From an uncultured Clostridia bacterium (GTDB lineage Bacteria > Bacillota > Clostridia > Christensenellales > QALW01), in NCBI GenBank assembly GCA_934465535.1, contig CAKSKV010000011.1, positions 1-46,691 of the forward strand: a stretch of 46,691 nt of DNA, in the 5' to 3' direction. A program made the translations under genes and the position numbers. Positions 38,640 to 46,491 of the stretch are shown here, piece by piece. The notes beneath the pieces are model-generated. The model was given only the letters and a program-made list of their open reading frames with translations. It was not told the DNA's origin and did no database searches. Each line of letters opens with the position of its first letter. Within the stretch, counting starts at the first letter, position 1.

Positions 38640-39112
38640 CGCATATTGTTCACCCTTTTGAGCCGTTCTGTCCGCCCGGAAGCCGCATATTGGTACTGGG
38701 CAGCTTTCCCTCCGCCGCCTCAAGGGCGCAGGGATTTTATTACGGACACCCCCGCAACCGCTTCTGGCGTGTTTTGGCTGCGGTGTACGGCGAAGATGCT
38801 CCGGAAAACCTTATGCAAAAGCAGGAATTTCTCGCCCGCCGCAATATTGCGCTTTGGGATGTGATACTTTCCTGCGATATTGAAGGCTCTGCGGATGCAA
38901 GCATACGCAACGCCGTGCCCGGCAGCCTTGACAGGAGCTGTTTTTTAGACATACAAAAAATATATGTAAACGGCAGAAAGGCCTTTGAGCTTTATAACCG
39001 ATATCTGTTTGATAAATACGGCCCCGCCGTTTATCTGCCCTCCACCAGTGCCGCAAACGCCGCATGGAGCCGTGAGCGCCTGATAAAGGCATGGAGCGTG
39101 ATAAACTCATAA
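38636..39112 (+). CDS. DNA-deoxyinosine / mismatch uracil glycosylase-like protein
   Basis: A 158-residue protein of the uracil-DNA glycosylase superfamily, closest by pattern to the hypoxanthine-DNA glycosylase (HDG) group: LVLGSFPSAASRAQGFYYGHPRNRFWRVL near the N-terminus, NIALWDVI in the middle and PSTSAANA near the C-terminus. It should excise deaminated bases. I place the start at the ATG at 38636, which overlaps the esterase stop (ATGA). Another in-frame ATG lies 6 bases earlier. It is cotranscribed with the esterase. Confidence 0.85.
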   Translation: MTHIVHPFEPFCPPGSRILVLGSFPSAASRAQGFYYGHPRNRFWRVLAAVYGEDAPENLMQKQEFLARRNIALWDVILSCDIEGSADASIRNAVPGSLDRSCFLDIQKIYVNGRKAFELYNRYLFDKYGPAVYLPSTSAANAAWSRERLIKAWSVINS

Positions 39113-39197
39113 ATCCCCCTTAATTTTTTGCTGCGGATTTTACTTTTCGGAATTTCCTCAGTTGTGCCGGACGGTACTTTCTATACATATAGGGAGA

Positions 39198-39226
39198 TTG
39201 ACAAGGCACAAAAAATGGAATATACT
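39198..39226 (+). promoter_or_regulatory. ssrA promoter
   Basis: TTGACA (39198-39203), 17 bases and TATACT (39221-39226) on the plus strand, placing the start of transcription 8-15 bases before the mature tmRNA 5' end. Confidence 0.85.
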
Positions 39227-39241
39227 ATTATTGCACAATTC

Positions 39242-39593
39242 GGGGGTGCACCGGCTTCGACGGGAGTGATCGGGGGCGGGGTAAGCGAGCCGTGGTTCCG
39301 GATCCACGATAATCCTTCGGGCGTAAATATAAACGCTAACAACAAAACTTTTGCTGTAGCTGCTTAACGCAGCTTCCGTCGACTCCGACCGCCTGCGGAT
39401 CGGATAATCGGCGTCATAATCGCAGGGAACGCCATCGGCCTAAGCTTTGCAGCCGGGGTGTAAATATGAAGCTACCAAACCGCTGCTTTGTCCGTGATAC
39501 AGCGGAGCGGGAATAAAAACGCACTGACTACGCTCGTAGAAAGCCGCGCAAACGCACTTTCGGACAGGGGTTCAATTCCCCTCACCTCCACCA
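39242..39593 (+). ncRNA. ssrA: transfer-messenger RNA (tmRNA)
   Basis: The 352-base tmRNA rescues stalled ribosomes and adds a degradation tag. The 5' end GGGGGTGCACCGGCTTCGAC pairs with the 3' CACCTCC acceptor strand (one G-U), followed by encoded ACCA. A T-arm (AGGGG-TTCAATT-CCCCT) is present near the 3' end. The tag reading frame at 39335-39367 encodes ANNKTFAVAA and a stop. The last encoded bases directly border the accessory island. Confidence 0.97.
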
Positions 39594-39606
39594 AACGAGG
39601 TTTGGA

Positions 39607-39650
39607 CGAACACCTATTTCTTCAGCGGCGGTTTCGCCGTGAAATGTTCG
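39607..39650 (+). other. interrupted hairpin directly after ssrA
   Basis: Nested pairs CGAAC/GTTCG (39607-39611, 39646-39650), ATTTC/GAAAT (39616-39620, 39641-39645) and GCGGCG/CGCCGT (39625-39630, 39635-39640). No T-run follows, so it is not a plain terminator. It could be an RNA processing signal or part of an island end. Confidence 0.5.
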
Positions 39651-39670
39651 CTCTGATCCGCAACAGAAAG

Positions 39671-39706
39671 GCGCCGTCTTGGAAGTGATTCCGAGACGGC
39701 GCTTTT
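39671..39706 (+). terminator. ssrA terminator
   Basis: A 9-bp stem (GCGCCGTCT/AGACGGCGC) with inner GGAA/TTCC pairing, followed by T4. Confidence 0.85.
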
Positions 39707-39740
39707 CTGCTATCCGCACATTCGATTTCCGCTTATTCTC

Positions 39741-39750
39741 CTGCTATAAT
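39741..39750 (+). promoter_or_regulatory. extended -10 promoter of tnpV
   Basis: TGCTATAAT with TATAAT at 39745-39750, 30 bases before the start codon. The -35 region (TTCGAT, 18 bases away) is poor, as is common for extended -10 promoters. Confidence 0.6.
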
Positions 39751-39780
39751 GGCTACAGAAAGGAACAGGAGGTTATACGA

Positions 39781-40158
39781 ATGGAGAGATTTGTCACAGA
39801 TGAACGCACAGGGCTGAAATATGAATTGGTCGGTGACTATTACCTGATCGCCGGAGATGATGAGCCGGAGGAAGATCAGCCAATCGGGGTATGGGGACAG
39901 CGGCATCTTCGCTATCTCAAGAGGTGCCACCGTGTGCGATATGCCAACCTGCTGACCAGCGGTGAATTGAATGCTTATCTTGCGGATATTGACCGGCAGG
40001 CAGAGAACCTTTTTCTTCGGCTGGTAAAACAAGTGGCAGATGCAGAGGGCATTACGGAAACGCTGAAAGCCAGTGACCAAATGGAATGGGTCCGGCGAAT
40101 GAACTCCTGCCGAGATCGTGCAACCGAAATTGTCTATCACCAAGTGATCTACACATAA
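39781..40158 (+). CDS. tnpV: TnpV family transposon-encoded protein
   Basis: A 125-residue protein of the TnpV family carried by mobile elements of Clostridia. The diagnostic stretch is PIGVWGQRHLRYLKRCHRVRYANLLTSGELNAYLADIDRQA, followed by EGITETLKA and MEWVRRMNS. The molecular role is not established. The ATG has AGGAGG 8 bases upstream. It is the first gene after ssrA and convergent with the restriction-like operon. A terminator follows at 40163-40203. Confidence 0.85.
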   Translation: MERFVTDERTGLKYELVGDYYLIAGDDEPEEDQPIGVWGQRHLRYLKRCHRVRYANLLTSGELNAYLADIDRQAENLFLRLVKQVADAEGITETLKASDQMEWVRRMNSCRDRATEIVYHQVIYT

Positions 40159-40162
40159 GACA

Positions 40163-40203
40163 AGGTCCTTCGTATCGAGAAAATGATACGAAGGGCCTCT
40201 TTT
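40163..40203 (+). terminator. terminator between tnpV and the helicase gene
   Basis: A 14-bp interrupted stem (AGGTCCTTCGTATC/GATACGAAGGGCCT, loop 8) followed by CTCTTTT on the plus strand. It also lies just beyond the helicase stop codon on the minus strand. Confidence 0.8.
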
Positions 40204-40206
40204 GGC

Positions 40207-43086
40207 TTATTGTACTTTCAAAAATCCTGACTCAAAGGCATTGGGGAAAAGGAACCGCTTCTCGCCCTGCTCAAAACTGACGGTCACATATCCGCCGCTC
40301 AGTTCGATCACCTTGCCGATGCCGAACTTACCATGCGATACGGCCGCCCCGACCGCAACGCCGGAAACATCGACCTTCGGCTTTTCAGGTTGTTTTGGCT
40401 TTGCGGGAATGACCGGAGATTTCACGCCGAAAGCAGCAGTGACGAAATCCGGTTTAGCCGACAGTGTCCGGATTGGAGCTGGTGCTTTTTGCGGCTCCGG
40501 CTCCTCATCCGCTTCCGGAAGATCGGCTTCGTCGATTTCCGGCGCATCCATCGTGGACTGTTGGTTATAGAACAGCAGCTCATACTCCTTGCGTTTCACA
40601 ACGGTATCCCAGCCGCCGACATCCTCGTTTTCGTGCTTGTCAAGGCCGGTGTAGGAAAGGCTGGAATCCTCATAGCGCTTGAATTTGAAGATGGCATCGT
40701 TCATCAGGCTGGCGTTGAACACATTCAGCTCCACCAGCAGGTTGAAGTCCTTCACATCCAAACCGGTCACTTTTTTGAAAAGTCCCGGCTCCAGCTGCGT
40801 GATCACATCCTTCAGAGAGCGTTCCCGGTAATCCGTCAGATACATAAAGATCGGTACACGGGTGGCAAACTTGATAAGCTTCTCCTGAATTTGCTTCCGC
40901 ATGGATTTGTACTCTTTTTCTTCCTCGGAGATTTCCTTTTTCTCCTCCTTGGTGAGCTCCTTCCCCTTTTCTTTCTTGGCTTTTTTCACGCTCTCCGACT
41001 TGTTGATGATGGTCTCAATATCCGAGTTCAGGCTGCGGAACCCTTCGATTTTCATCAGGGCCTCCATGGCCTCTTTGTTCGCCATCAGTCGCCGGAGTGT
41101 GTCATTGTCCACATTGACCAGCAATGCGGATTCCCAGCGTTTGGCCAGCAGCGTGGCCGAGGTGCCGGCCATCGCAATATCCAGAATATCTTGAGCGTCG
41201 ATCTGTTTCATGCTGCTGCCGTCATAGGCCAGCACAGGCAGGAAATTGATAAATTCCGCCACCTTCTTTTCAGGGTTGCTTTCATTCACATTCAGGCGGC
41301 AGGAATAATCCGAAATCTGTTTCAGGGCACGATCCAGCGCAAAGTCAAAGACATAGCACTCATATTTCATGATCTGATCGGTGCCGGAGCCGGTCCGTAC
41401 CGTCCACGGGGACTGCACCCGGAATGCCGCCTGAAAATAGGTCTCCGGGCTTTTCAGATTCCGCAGCATAAAGATGCCCGTCCACGGCTTGACCGTCACG
41501 CCGGTAGTCAGCTTGCCGCAGGACAGTGTGATGGTCTTGGTGGTCAGCGGGTCACCCATAGATTTCAGAACAGGCGCAAGCGCATCCACGCCGACGCCTG
41601 CCTTGGTCCCGGCGCAGACATTGATATGGTAATCGCGGTAAAAGCTGTTCTGCTTCTGCCGGAGCAGATTGTACATTGCATAGCAGCTAACCACATTGGG
41701 CAGAAACCAGAAGGTGTGGGACAGCACATTCAGCAGCCGGGTATCGGAAAAGGGCATGGGCGGGCGCTTGTCCTGCCCCAGTTTCATATCGTCCACGCTG
41801 GCGGGGAGATAAGACCCACGGATCAGGTCCAGCCACTTCTGCACCTCGTTCTCATAGACAAAGCGGGCGGTCTCCGGCTTGTTTTTCTCCCCGTATTTGG
41901 CGGAGAAGAAAATGTTCAGGTCAAATTCATCGAACTGGCCCTGCATGGCGATCTGGCGGATGCTGTCCGGGATGCGGTAGGTCATCATTACCATCCGAGG
42001 CAGCGCCGCATAGGGGTTGTCCGCACTGCCGTCCCAGTTTTCCTTGGCCCGCTGTTCATCGGAATAGGTCCAGTTGTAAATCTGATCCTCGATAAATTCG
42101 CCGCTGTTGATGGCCCGGAACGGCGTACCGGACAGGAACAGATAATAAGAAGTGGTGATGGGCAGGAAAGTCTCGTTGTAGGCGTTGTCAGCCTCGTCCT
42201 TCTTGTACTTCTCCATGTCGAAGTCGTAATCTTCGTCCTCGTTGTCCATTTCAAAGAGTTTTTTGGCATTATCCCGCCATGCGCCAAAATGGTACTCGTC
42301 GAAAATCACGATGTCCCAGTTGGTGGTATGTACCCATTCGTTCTTGGCCTTGATGCCGCCGCTCTCGTTGGTGCCGAGATAGTCCTGAAAGGAGCCGAAG
42401 CAGACGATGGGGCGGGATAGGTCAGCATCCTCATAGCGCATTCCGTCCCGGCAGATAAATTGCCAGCCCTCAAAATCTTTGTGGGTCATTAAATCTTCTT
42501 CCCACGCTGCCTCGACAGCGGGCTTGAAGGTCAACACAAGGACTTTTTTCAAGCCCATGCGCTTGGCCAGCTCATAGGAAGCGAAGGTTTTGCCGAAGCG
42601 CATTTTGGCGTTCCACAGGAATTTGGGTGCACGGTCCGGTGCATCCTGCTTGGCGGCACGAAAATAGGCAATGGTTTTGTTGACGGCCTCCTCCTGCTCC
42701 GGGCGCATGGCAAAGGTGCGGGTGCGGTTTTCTTCGTTGATGGCGTCGGTTTTCACGGCCAGCACTGCCGCCTCCAGATCCTGTACCGAGCAGCGGAACC
42801 ACTCGCCGCCGACGGCGGCGATCTTTTTGCGGCGGAGCATCCGGTGCACATCGTGGTCGGTAAAGCATGAGCCGTCCTCCCGCATGGCCGAGGTGCGGTA
42901 CACGATCTCATAGGGCACTTTTCCGTCCGGGCGCTTGGTTGGGTACTGCTGGGCGACCCGTCGATCCACATCTTTTTCGGTGTAGCCGACTTTCAGCAGG
43001 CCGTCGTAGTCAGGGTTCCTGTCCCGGTAGGCATAAATCATCGGATGGACCGCCGGTCGCTGGGGGAAGAAATCTATTTCAGGCAT
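40207..43086 (-). CDS. GIY-YIG / superfamily 2 helicase fusion, restriction-like
   Basis: A 959-residue protein, the probable nuclease-translocase of the island operon. Residues about 15-100 look like a GIY-YIG (T5orf172-like) nuclease: IYAYRD, LLKVGYT, DRRVAQ and Glu95 in GGEWFR. A type III restriction-like helicase core follows: motif I NAKMRFGKTF (159-168), motif II DEYH (263-266), motif III SGTPFRA (319-325) and a motif VI-like QAAFRVQSPW. A charged Lys/Glu helix region lies near residue 700. The last 48 residues (AVSHGKFGIGKVIELSGG...VSFEQGEKRFLFP) resemble the RNA-polymerase-binding Tudor domain of PcrA. The ATG has AGGAGG and overlaps the methyltransferase gene by 8 bases. Confidence 0.88.
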   Translation of the reverse strand: MPEIDFFPQRPAVHPMIYAYRDRNPDYDGLLKVGYTEKDVDRRVAQQYPTKRPDGKVPYEIVYRTSAMREDGSCFTDHDVHRMLRRKKIAAVGGEWFRCSVQDLEAAVLAVKTDAINEENRTRTFAMRPEQEEAVNKTIAYFRAAKQDAPDRAPKFLWNAKMRFGKTFASYELAKRMGLKKVLVLTFKPAVEAAWEEDLMTHKDFEGWQFICRDGMRYEDADLSRPIVCFGSFQDYLGTNESGGIKAKNEWVHTTNWDIVIFDEYHFGAWRDNAKKLFEMDNEDEDYDFDMEKYKKDEADNAYNETFLPITTSYYLFLSGTPFRAINSGEFIEDQIYNWTYSDEQRAKENWDGSADNPYAALPRMVMMTYRIPDSIRQIAMQGQFDEFDLNIFFSAKYGEKNKPETARFVYENEVQKWLDLIRGSYLPASVDDMKLGQDKRPPMPFSDTRLLNVLSHTFWFLPNVVSCYAMYNLLRQKQNSFYRDYHINVCAGTKAGVGVDALAPVLKSMGDPLTTKTITLSCGKLTTGVTVKPWTGIFMLRNLKSPETYFQAAFRVQSPWTVRTGSGTDQIMKYECYVFDFALDRALKQISDYSCRLNVNESNPEKKVAEFINFLPVLAYDGSSMKQIDAQDILDIAMAGTSATLLAKRWESALLVNVDNDTLRRLMANKEAMEALMKIEGFRSLNSDIETIINKSESVKKAKKEKGKELTKEEKKEISEEEKEYKSMRKQIQEKLIKFATRVPIFMYLTDYRERSLKDVITQLEPGLFKKVTGLDVKDFNLLVELNVFNASLMNDAIFKFKRYEDSSLSYTGLDKHENEDVGGWDTVVKRKEYELLFYNQQSTMDAPEIDEADLPEADEEPEPQKAPAPIRTLSAKPDFVTAAFGVKSPVIPAKPKQPEKPKVDVSGVAVGAAVSHGKFGIGKVIELSGGYVTVSFEQGEKRFLFPNAFESGFLKVQ

Positions 43087-44602
43087 CTGTATTTCCTCCT
43101 ATTTCACCGATTCTTGATTTGATGTATTCGTACTCGTTGGGTGTGATTCCCCACATTTCACATAACCGCTTATCCGTATAGACTCCCGAATATGTCCCTA
43201 AATCGGGAATGAAGCAGTAGTTCTTCTTGGTAATATCTTGCGACACGACCGTTTGCATTAGCAAAAAGCGAACTACTTTTGTGAAAATGTATGATTTATA
43301 TGATTCTGCTTCAGCCTTACTATCAAATGCTCCCGCAATAATCCATGATTCTGTACAACACTCTCCTGGCTTTGCGATTCGTGTATTCCCATCATAATAA
43401 AAAGCAACAGGCTTTGTGAAATCTGTTTGACCTGCAATCGGGGCTTTGGGGACAAGAAATTTCCATTTTCCCAAGAAGCCCTTGCTATTATCAATGTCCT
43501 CTGGATCAGCAAACTGCCGTCCAACTTTTTGAATAAACCAGCAGGGAACCCCATCCTTCTTAGGTGGGTAATTCGTTGGTAGGCCAAAAGGCTTTCTCGC
43601 AGATACCCTTTTATCAAGGAAAGTGTTATACTGTTCTCGTACTTTGGTTACTATTCCAACGGCCATATTCTGACGTATAAAAACATCGTTTGCATCGAGA
43701 TACCGCTTCATTGTGTCGGTTTTCTCTTTCTGGAAGTTTATCACCTCACAAATTCCATCATAATCCCTATCCCATAAGAAATAGCAAGCACCGCCAGCAA
43801 GGTCAACGCCTGGAAAAACATCTTTGAAATTCTCATAATCCACTAACCTACTTATTCGTCGATCAGAGAGCATTTCTCTGCGGAAATCATCTAATCCTTT
43901 TCCGCCCGAAAACCACCTGGACGGGATAATCATAGAAAGGTATCTTGGATTGAGTTTCTTTGCGCTTTCAACAAATAACTGATAAATTGGCTTAGCACTT
44001 TTTCCGTTCCCACCGTCACTCAACTGATACGGCGGGTTGCTGATGATCACATCGAACTTCATTTTGAAAATATCCTCCGGCTTGGTGGTATGGATCAGCT
44101 CATAGGCGTGGGTCTCCAGCGCCTCGTCCCGGTCGTACTGACTCTGGGCTGCGCCGCAAAAGACGCATTTTCCGTTTTTCCAGCGGTGGGGAATCCGTTT
44201 ATAACGGATATTGCCCTCGGCATCGTCAAAGTGAGAGGCGGAATACACGCTGTTGGGGTACTTGCTGCAATACACACCCCGGCGGGAGAGCAGACTGGTC
44301 AGCTCCGTGATGGCGATCCCGTAAAGCTGATTGTGAAAGATGTGATCCACACGCTGCTGCAAGTCGGGGATGACAGGCTCCAATCCGGTCAGCAGCCGCT
44401 TGGCGATCTCCCGCAGAAACACGCCGCTTTTGCAGGCAGGGTCCAGAAATTTGGTATTGGGGTCCGAAAACAGCTTCTGCGGGAGCATATCCAGCATCGA
44501 ATTTGCTACCTCCGGCGGCGTGAACACCTCGTCGTTGGACAGATTGGCAAGGCAGGACAACACATCCGGATTATAGATGCCGGAGTAGAAATCATTGCTC
44601 AT
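43079..44602 (-). CDS. Eco57I-type N6-adenine DNA methyltransferase
   Basis: A 507-residue methyltransferase. The SAM motif FLDPACKSGVFLREI is at residues 52-66 and the catalytic NPPYQ at 189-193; both are typical of gamma-type adenine methyltransferases of the Eco57I group. A Cys pair (CVFCG, 146-150) may bind zinc with an upstream Cys. The C-terminal 310 residues should contain the target recognition part. DNA for that part (about 43100-44030) is clearly more AT-rich (roughly 35-45% GC in the lines I counted) than the N-terminal part (about 67% in 44101-44160), which suggests replacement by recombination. It overlaps the upstream gene by 11 bases. Confidence 0.9.
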   Translation of the reverse strand: MSNDFYSGIYNPDVLSCLANLSNDEVFTPPEVANSMLDMLPQKLFSDPNTKFLDPACKSGVFLREIAKRLLTGLEPVIPDLQQRVDHIFHNQLYGIAITELTSLLSRRGVYCSKYPNSVYSASHFDDAEGNIRYKRIPHRWKNGKCVFCGAAQSQYDRDEALETHAYELIHTTKPEDIFKMKFDVIISNPPYQLSDGGNGKSAKPIYQLFVESAKKLNPRYLSMIIPSRWFSGGKGLDDFRREMLSDRRISRLVDYENFKDVFPGVDLAGGACYFLWDRDYDGICEVINFQKEKTDTMKRYLDANDVFIRQNMAVGIVTKVREQYNTFLDKRVSARKPFGLPTNYPPKKDGVPCWFIQKVGRQFADPEDIDNSKGFLGKWKFLVPKAPIAGQTDFTKPVAFYYDGNTRIAKPGECCTESWIIAGAFDSKAEAESYKSYIFTKVVRFLLMQTVVSQDITKKNYCFIPDLGTYSGVYTDKRLCEMWGITPNEYEYIKSRIGEIGGNTDA

Positions 44603-45305
44603 TTTCCCATACCCTCCTGTAGTGCGTCACATATTTCTTGAGAAACTCGCCCTCATCGCTGGGCCTCTCGGCAGGCTCGGCAGCGTCGAACAGGGTCATC
44701 TGTTCCTCGCCCTTTTTGCGCTTTTTCTTGCCGAACAGGTCACGGGCCTCGTCATTCCCCTGCATCAACTTGGCAAAGGTGTAGTCGCTGCGCTGGAGCT
44801 GATAGCCTGTCACAAAGGCCCATTCGGAGAACACGATGGGTTCGCCGGTGTCCTGTTGGTTTTCGTCCACGCACATCAGGCTCAGGGCGTTGCCGCAGAC
44901 GATGTTGCGGGACAAAATGAACCGGACGGATCGGCGGCAGTCCTCGTTGACTTCCTTTTTGCAGACGACTTTGTACTCTTTGTCCCAGATCTGATAAAGC
45001 CGCTCCCGGCAGGCCTCGCAGTTATCGCTCAAAATATCCACGCCGTAAATACTGCTGACAGCCAGAACGGAATATTTTTCGTAGTCCATTGTGAACTTCC
45101 TGTATTTCTTTTTCACAACGGCCAGCTTCCGGGACAGGATCTCGGCAAGAAAATTCCCGTCGCCGCAGGCCGGTTCCAGAAAGCGGCTGTCGATACGCTC
45201 CGTCTCGGTTTTTACAAGGTCGCACATCGCCTTGACCTCCCGCTCGGCAGTAAACACCTCGCCGTGGTCCGCCACCCGCTGTTTGGATTTCACTTGTTTT
45301 GTCAC
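44592..45305 (-). CDS. DNA methyltransferase-fold protein lacking a visible motif IV
   Basis: The first gene of the restriction-like operon, about 237 residues. It has the conserved N-terminus KQVKSKQRVADHGEVFTAEREVKAM and SAM motif FLEPACGDGNFL (residues 42-53), then YGVDILSDNCEACRERL, but no NPPY or DPPY catalytic motif. It may be a SAM-binding partner of the Eco57I-type enzyme. I favour the GTG at 45303-45305 (GGGGGA 7 bases upstream). The ATG at 45324-45326 would add 7 residues and abuts the inverted repeat. The frame continues to 45419, but that part lies in the invertible segment and crosses a terminator hairpin. Confidence 0.82.
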   Translation of the reverse strand: MTKQVKSKQRVADHGEVFTAEREVKAMCDLVKTETERIDSRFLEPACGDGNFLAEILSRKLAVVKKKYRKFTMDYEKYSVLAVSSIYGVDILSDNCEACRERLYQIWDKEYKVVCKKEVNEDCRRSVRFILSRNIVCGNALSLMCVDENQQDTGEPIVFSEWAFVTGYQLQRSDYTFAKLMQGNDEARDLFGKKKRKKGEEQMTLFDAAEPAERPSDEGEFLKKYVTHYRRVWENEQ

Positions 45306-45319
45306 ACTTTGATCCCCCG

Positions 45320-45344
45320 GAAACATAATCCCGATTATGTAGTA
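45320..45344 (-). repeat. left inverted repeat of the invertible segment
   Basis: Bases 45327-45344 are the exact reverse complement of 45572-45589 (18 of 18). Extended to 25 bases, 23 match. The site has internal dyad symmetry, ACATAAT-CGGG-ATTATGT, as expected for a tyrosine recombinase crossover site. Confidence 0.92.
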
Positions 45345-45355
45345 AACAGGGCAGC

Positions 45356-45385
45356 AAAAAAGACCTGCCGCAGAGCGGACAGGCC
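45356..45385 (-). terminator. terminator facing the restriction-like operon
   Basis: On the minus strand GGCCTGTCCGC-TCT-GCGGCAGGTC forms a stem with one bulge and is followed by T6. It sits within the invertible segment, 50-80 bases before the first operon gene, and in this orientation would block read-through into it. Confidence 0.75.
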
Positions 45386-45506
45386 TCAAAAGAGTATGGA
45401 AAAGCAAGCCTTCTCTCATCGCTTCAAAAAGCGAGCCGAAAAGGCTTTCTTGTTGTGCTCGATTTTAGACAATTTTAGAGTTTTCATGCTTTTCATCGAT
45501 GCATTC

Positions 45507-45535
45507 TTTACTTTTTCGTGAGTCGATGCTATAAT
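45507..45535 (+). promoter_or_regulatory. promoter inside the invertible segment
   Basis: TTTACT (45507-45512), 17 bases and TATAAT (45530-45535) with an extended TG (TGCTATAAT). It points right, away from the operon and antisense to the recombinase. Inversion between the repeats would place its start site near 45374 pointing at the operon. Confidence 0.82.
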
Positions 45536-45571
45536 CTAATATGTATAGATGGCTCTCTATTAAGACGAGAC

Positions 45572-45596
45572 TACTACATAATCGGGATTCTGTTGC
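45572..45596 (+). repeat. right inverted repeat of the invertible segment
   Basis: The 18-base sequence TACTACATAATCGGGATT at 45572-45589 repeats the left site in opposite orientation. It ends one base from the recombinase stop codon. Confidence 0.92.
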
Positions 45597-46439
45597 TCAT
45601 AAAATCAGATGCATATTCTCCATCCGCCTGCGGTGTTCCGTGCCGGTGGAGATGATATAAATGCGGGTTGTATCGATGCTGCTGTGACCGAGGATGTCCG
45701 CCAGTTTGGCAATATCCTTTTCGATGCCGTAAAATACCCGGGCAAACAAGTGACGCAGATTGTGCGGAAACACCTTCTCCGGGTTGACGCCTGCTTCCTG
45801 ACACAGGGATTTCATCTCCCGCCAGATATTTGTCCGATTGACGGGCTTGCCCGTGCGAGTCACGAAAATCATCCCGCTTTTGATTCCTTGCTCCGCAGCA
45901 TAGCGGAGCAGTTTTTGTCTCAGCGCCTTCACGAGAAACACTGTCCGGGTCTTTGCCTTACATCTTACCACCGCCTCGCCGCACCGTGCTGCCTCAATAG
46001 TGATAAATTGCAGCTCACTGACCCGGATGCCGGTGCCGCAGATGGTCTGTAAAATCAGGCAAAGCCGCTGGTTGTGTCTGCGCTCCGCAGTACGGCACAG
46101 GCGGGTGTACTCCTGCCGGGTCAGCTCCTTTTCTTCGGGACAGTAGACCTGCTGCTGTAATTTCAATGCTTTGACTTTTAGATCGTGCCAGCCGAGAAAG
46201 GTGAAGAAGCTGTTGAGGCTGGCCAGCATGGAGTTGATACTCCGCACGGCGTATCGTTCCTGCAAGCGCTTTTTATAATCGATCACCGTTTCCTTCGTGA
46301 TCTCGCCCTTCTGTGCGTATGCCGCAAAGGCACTGACATCCCGAATATATTTTTCGATGGTTGCGGCACTTCGTTCCTCTAAGGTGAGATGGCCTTTGAA
46401 CTCGGCGATTTCCGCCGCCGTTAAGAATCGTCCTTTCAT
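45597..46439 (-). CDS. tyrosine recombinase (XerC/D-like), probable invertase
   Basis: A 280-residue tyrosine recombinase. The N-terminal SAM-like core-binding domain (about residues 15-85) is followed by the catalytic domain with Arg139 (GTGIRVSEL), a lysine near 163 (CKAKTRT), His226-x-x-Arg229 (PHNLRHLFA), His252 (LGHSSIDTT) and the nucleophile Tyr261. All six canonical positions are present, so it should be active. The start is the ATG at 46437-46439, 8 bases after GGAGG; the longer frame to 46493 covers that site. Its stop codon abuts the right inverted repeat, pointing to a role in inverting the promoter, although island integration at ssrA is also possible. Confidence 0.92.
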   Translation of the reverse strand: MKGRFLTAAEIAEFKGHLTLEERSAATIEKYIRDVSAFAAYAQKGEITKETVIDYKKRLQERYAVRSINSMLASLNSFFTFLGWHDLKVKALKLQQQVYCPEEKELTRQEYTRLCRTAERRHNQRLCLILQTICGTGIRVSELQFITIEAARCGEAVVRCKAKTRTVFLVKALRQKLLRYAAEQGIKSGMIFVTRTGKPVNRTNIWREMKSLCQEAGVNPEKVFPHNLRHLFARVFYGIEKDIAKLADILGHSSIDTTRIYIISTGTEHRRRMENMHLIL

Positions 46440-46491
46440 CGTATTTACCTCCGAGTATTTTCTGATTATTCTACCCGAAAAGTATGAAAAC

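Noticed and set aside
45327..45419. N-terminal extension of the first methyltransferase-fold gene up to 45419
   Set aside because: It would translate the inverted repeat and a terminator hairpin and would change with promoter orientation; the conserved N-terminus starts near 45305.
45327..45589. Reading the inverted repeats as ends of an insertion sequence
   Set aside because: The segment between them has no transposase, is only 227 bp, and carries a promoter and terminator; the repeat has the internal dyad of a recombinase site.
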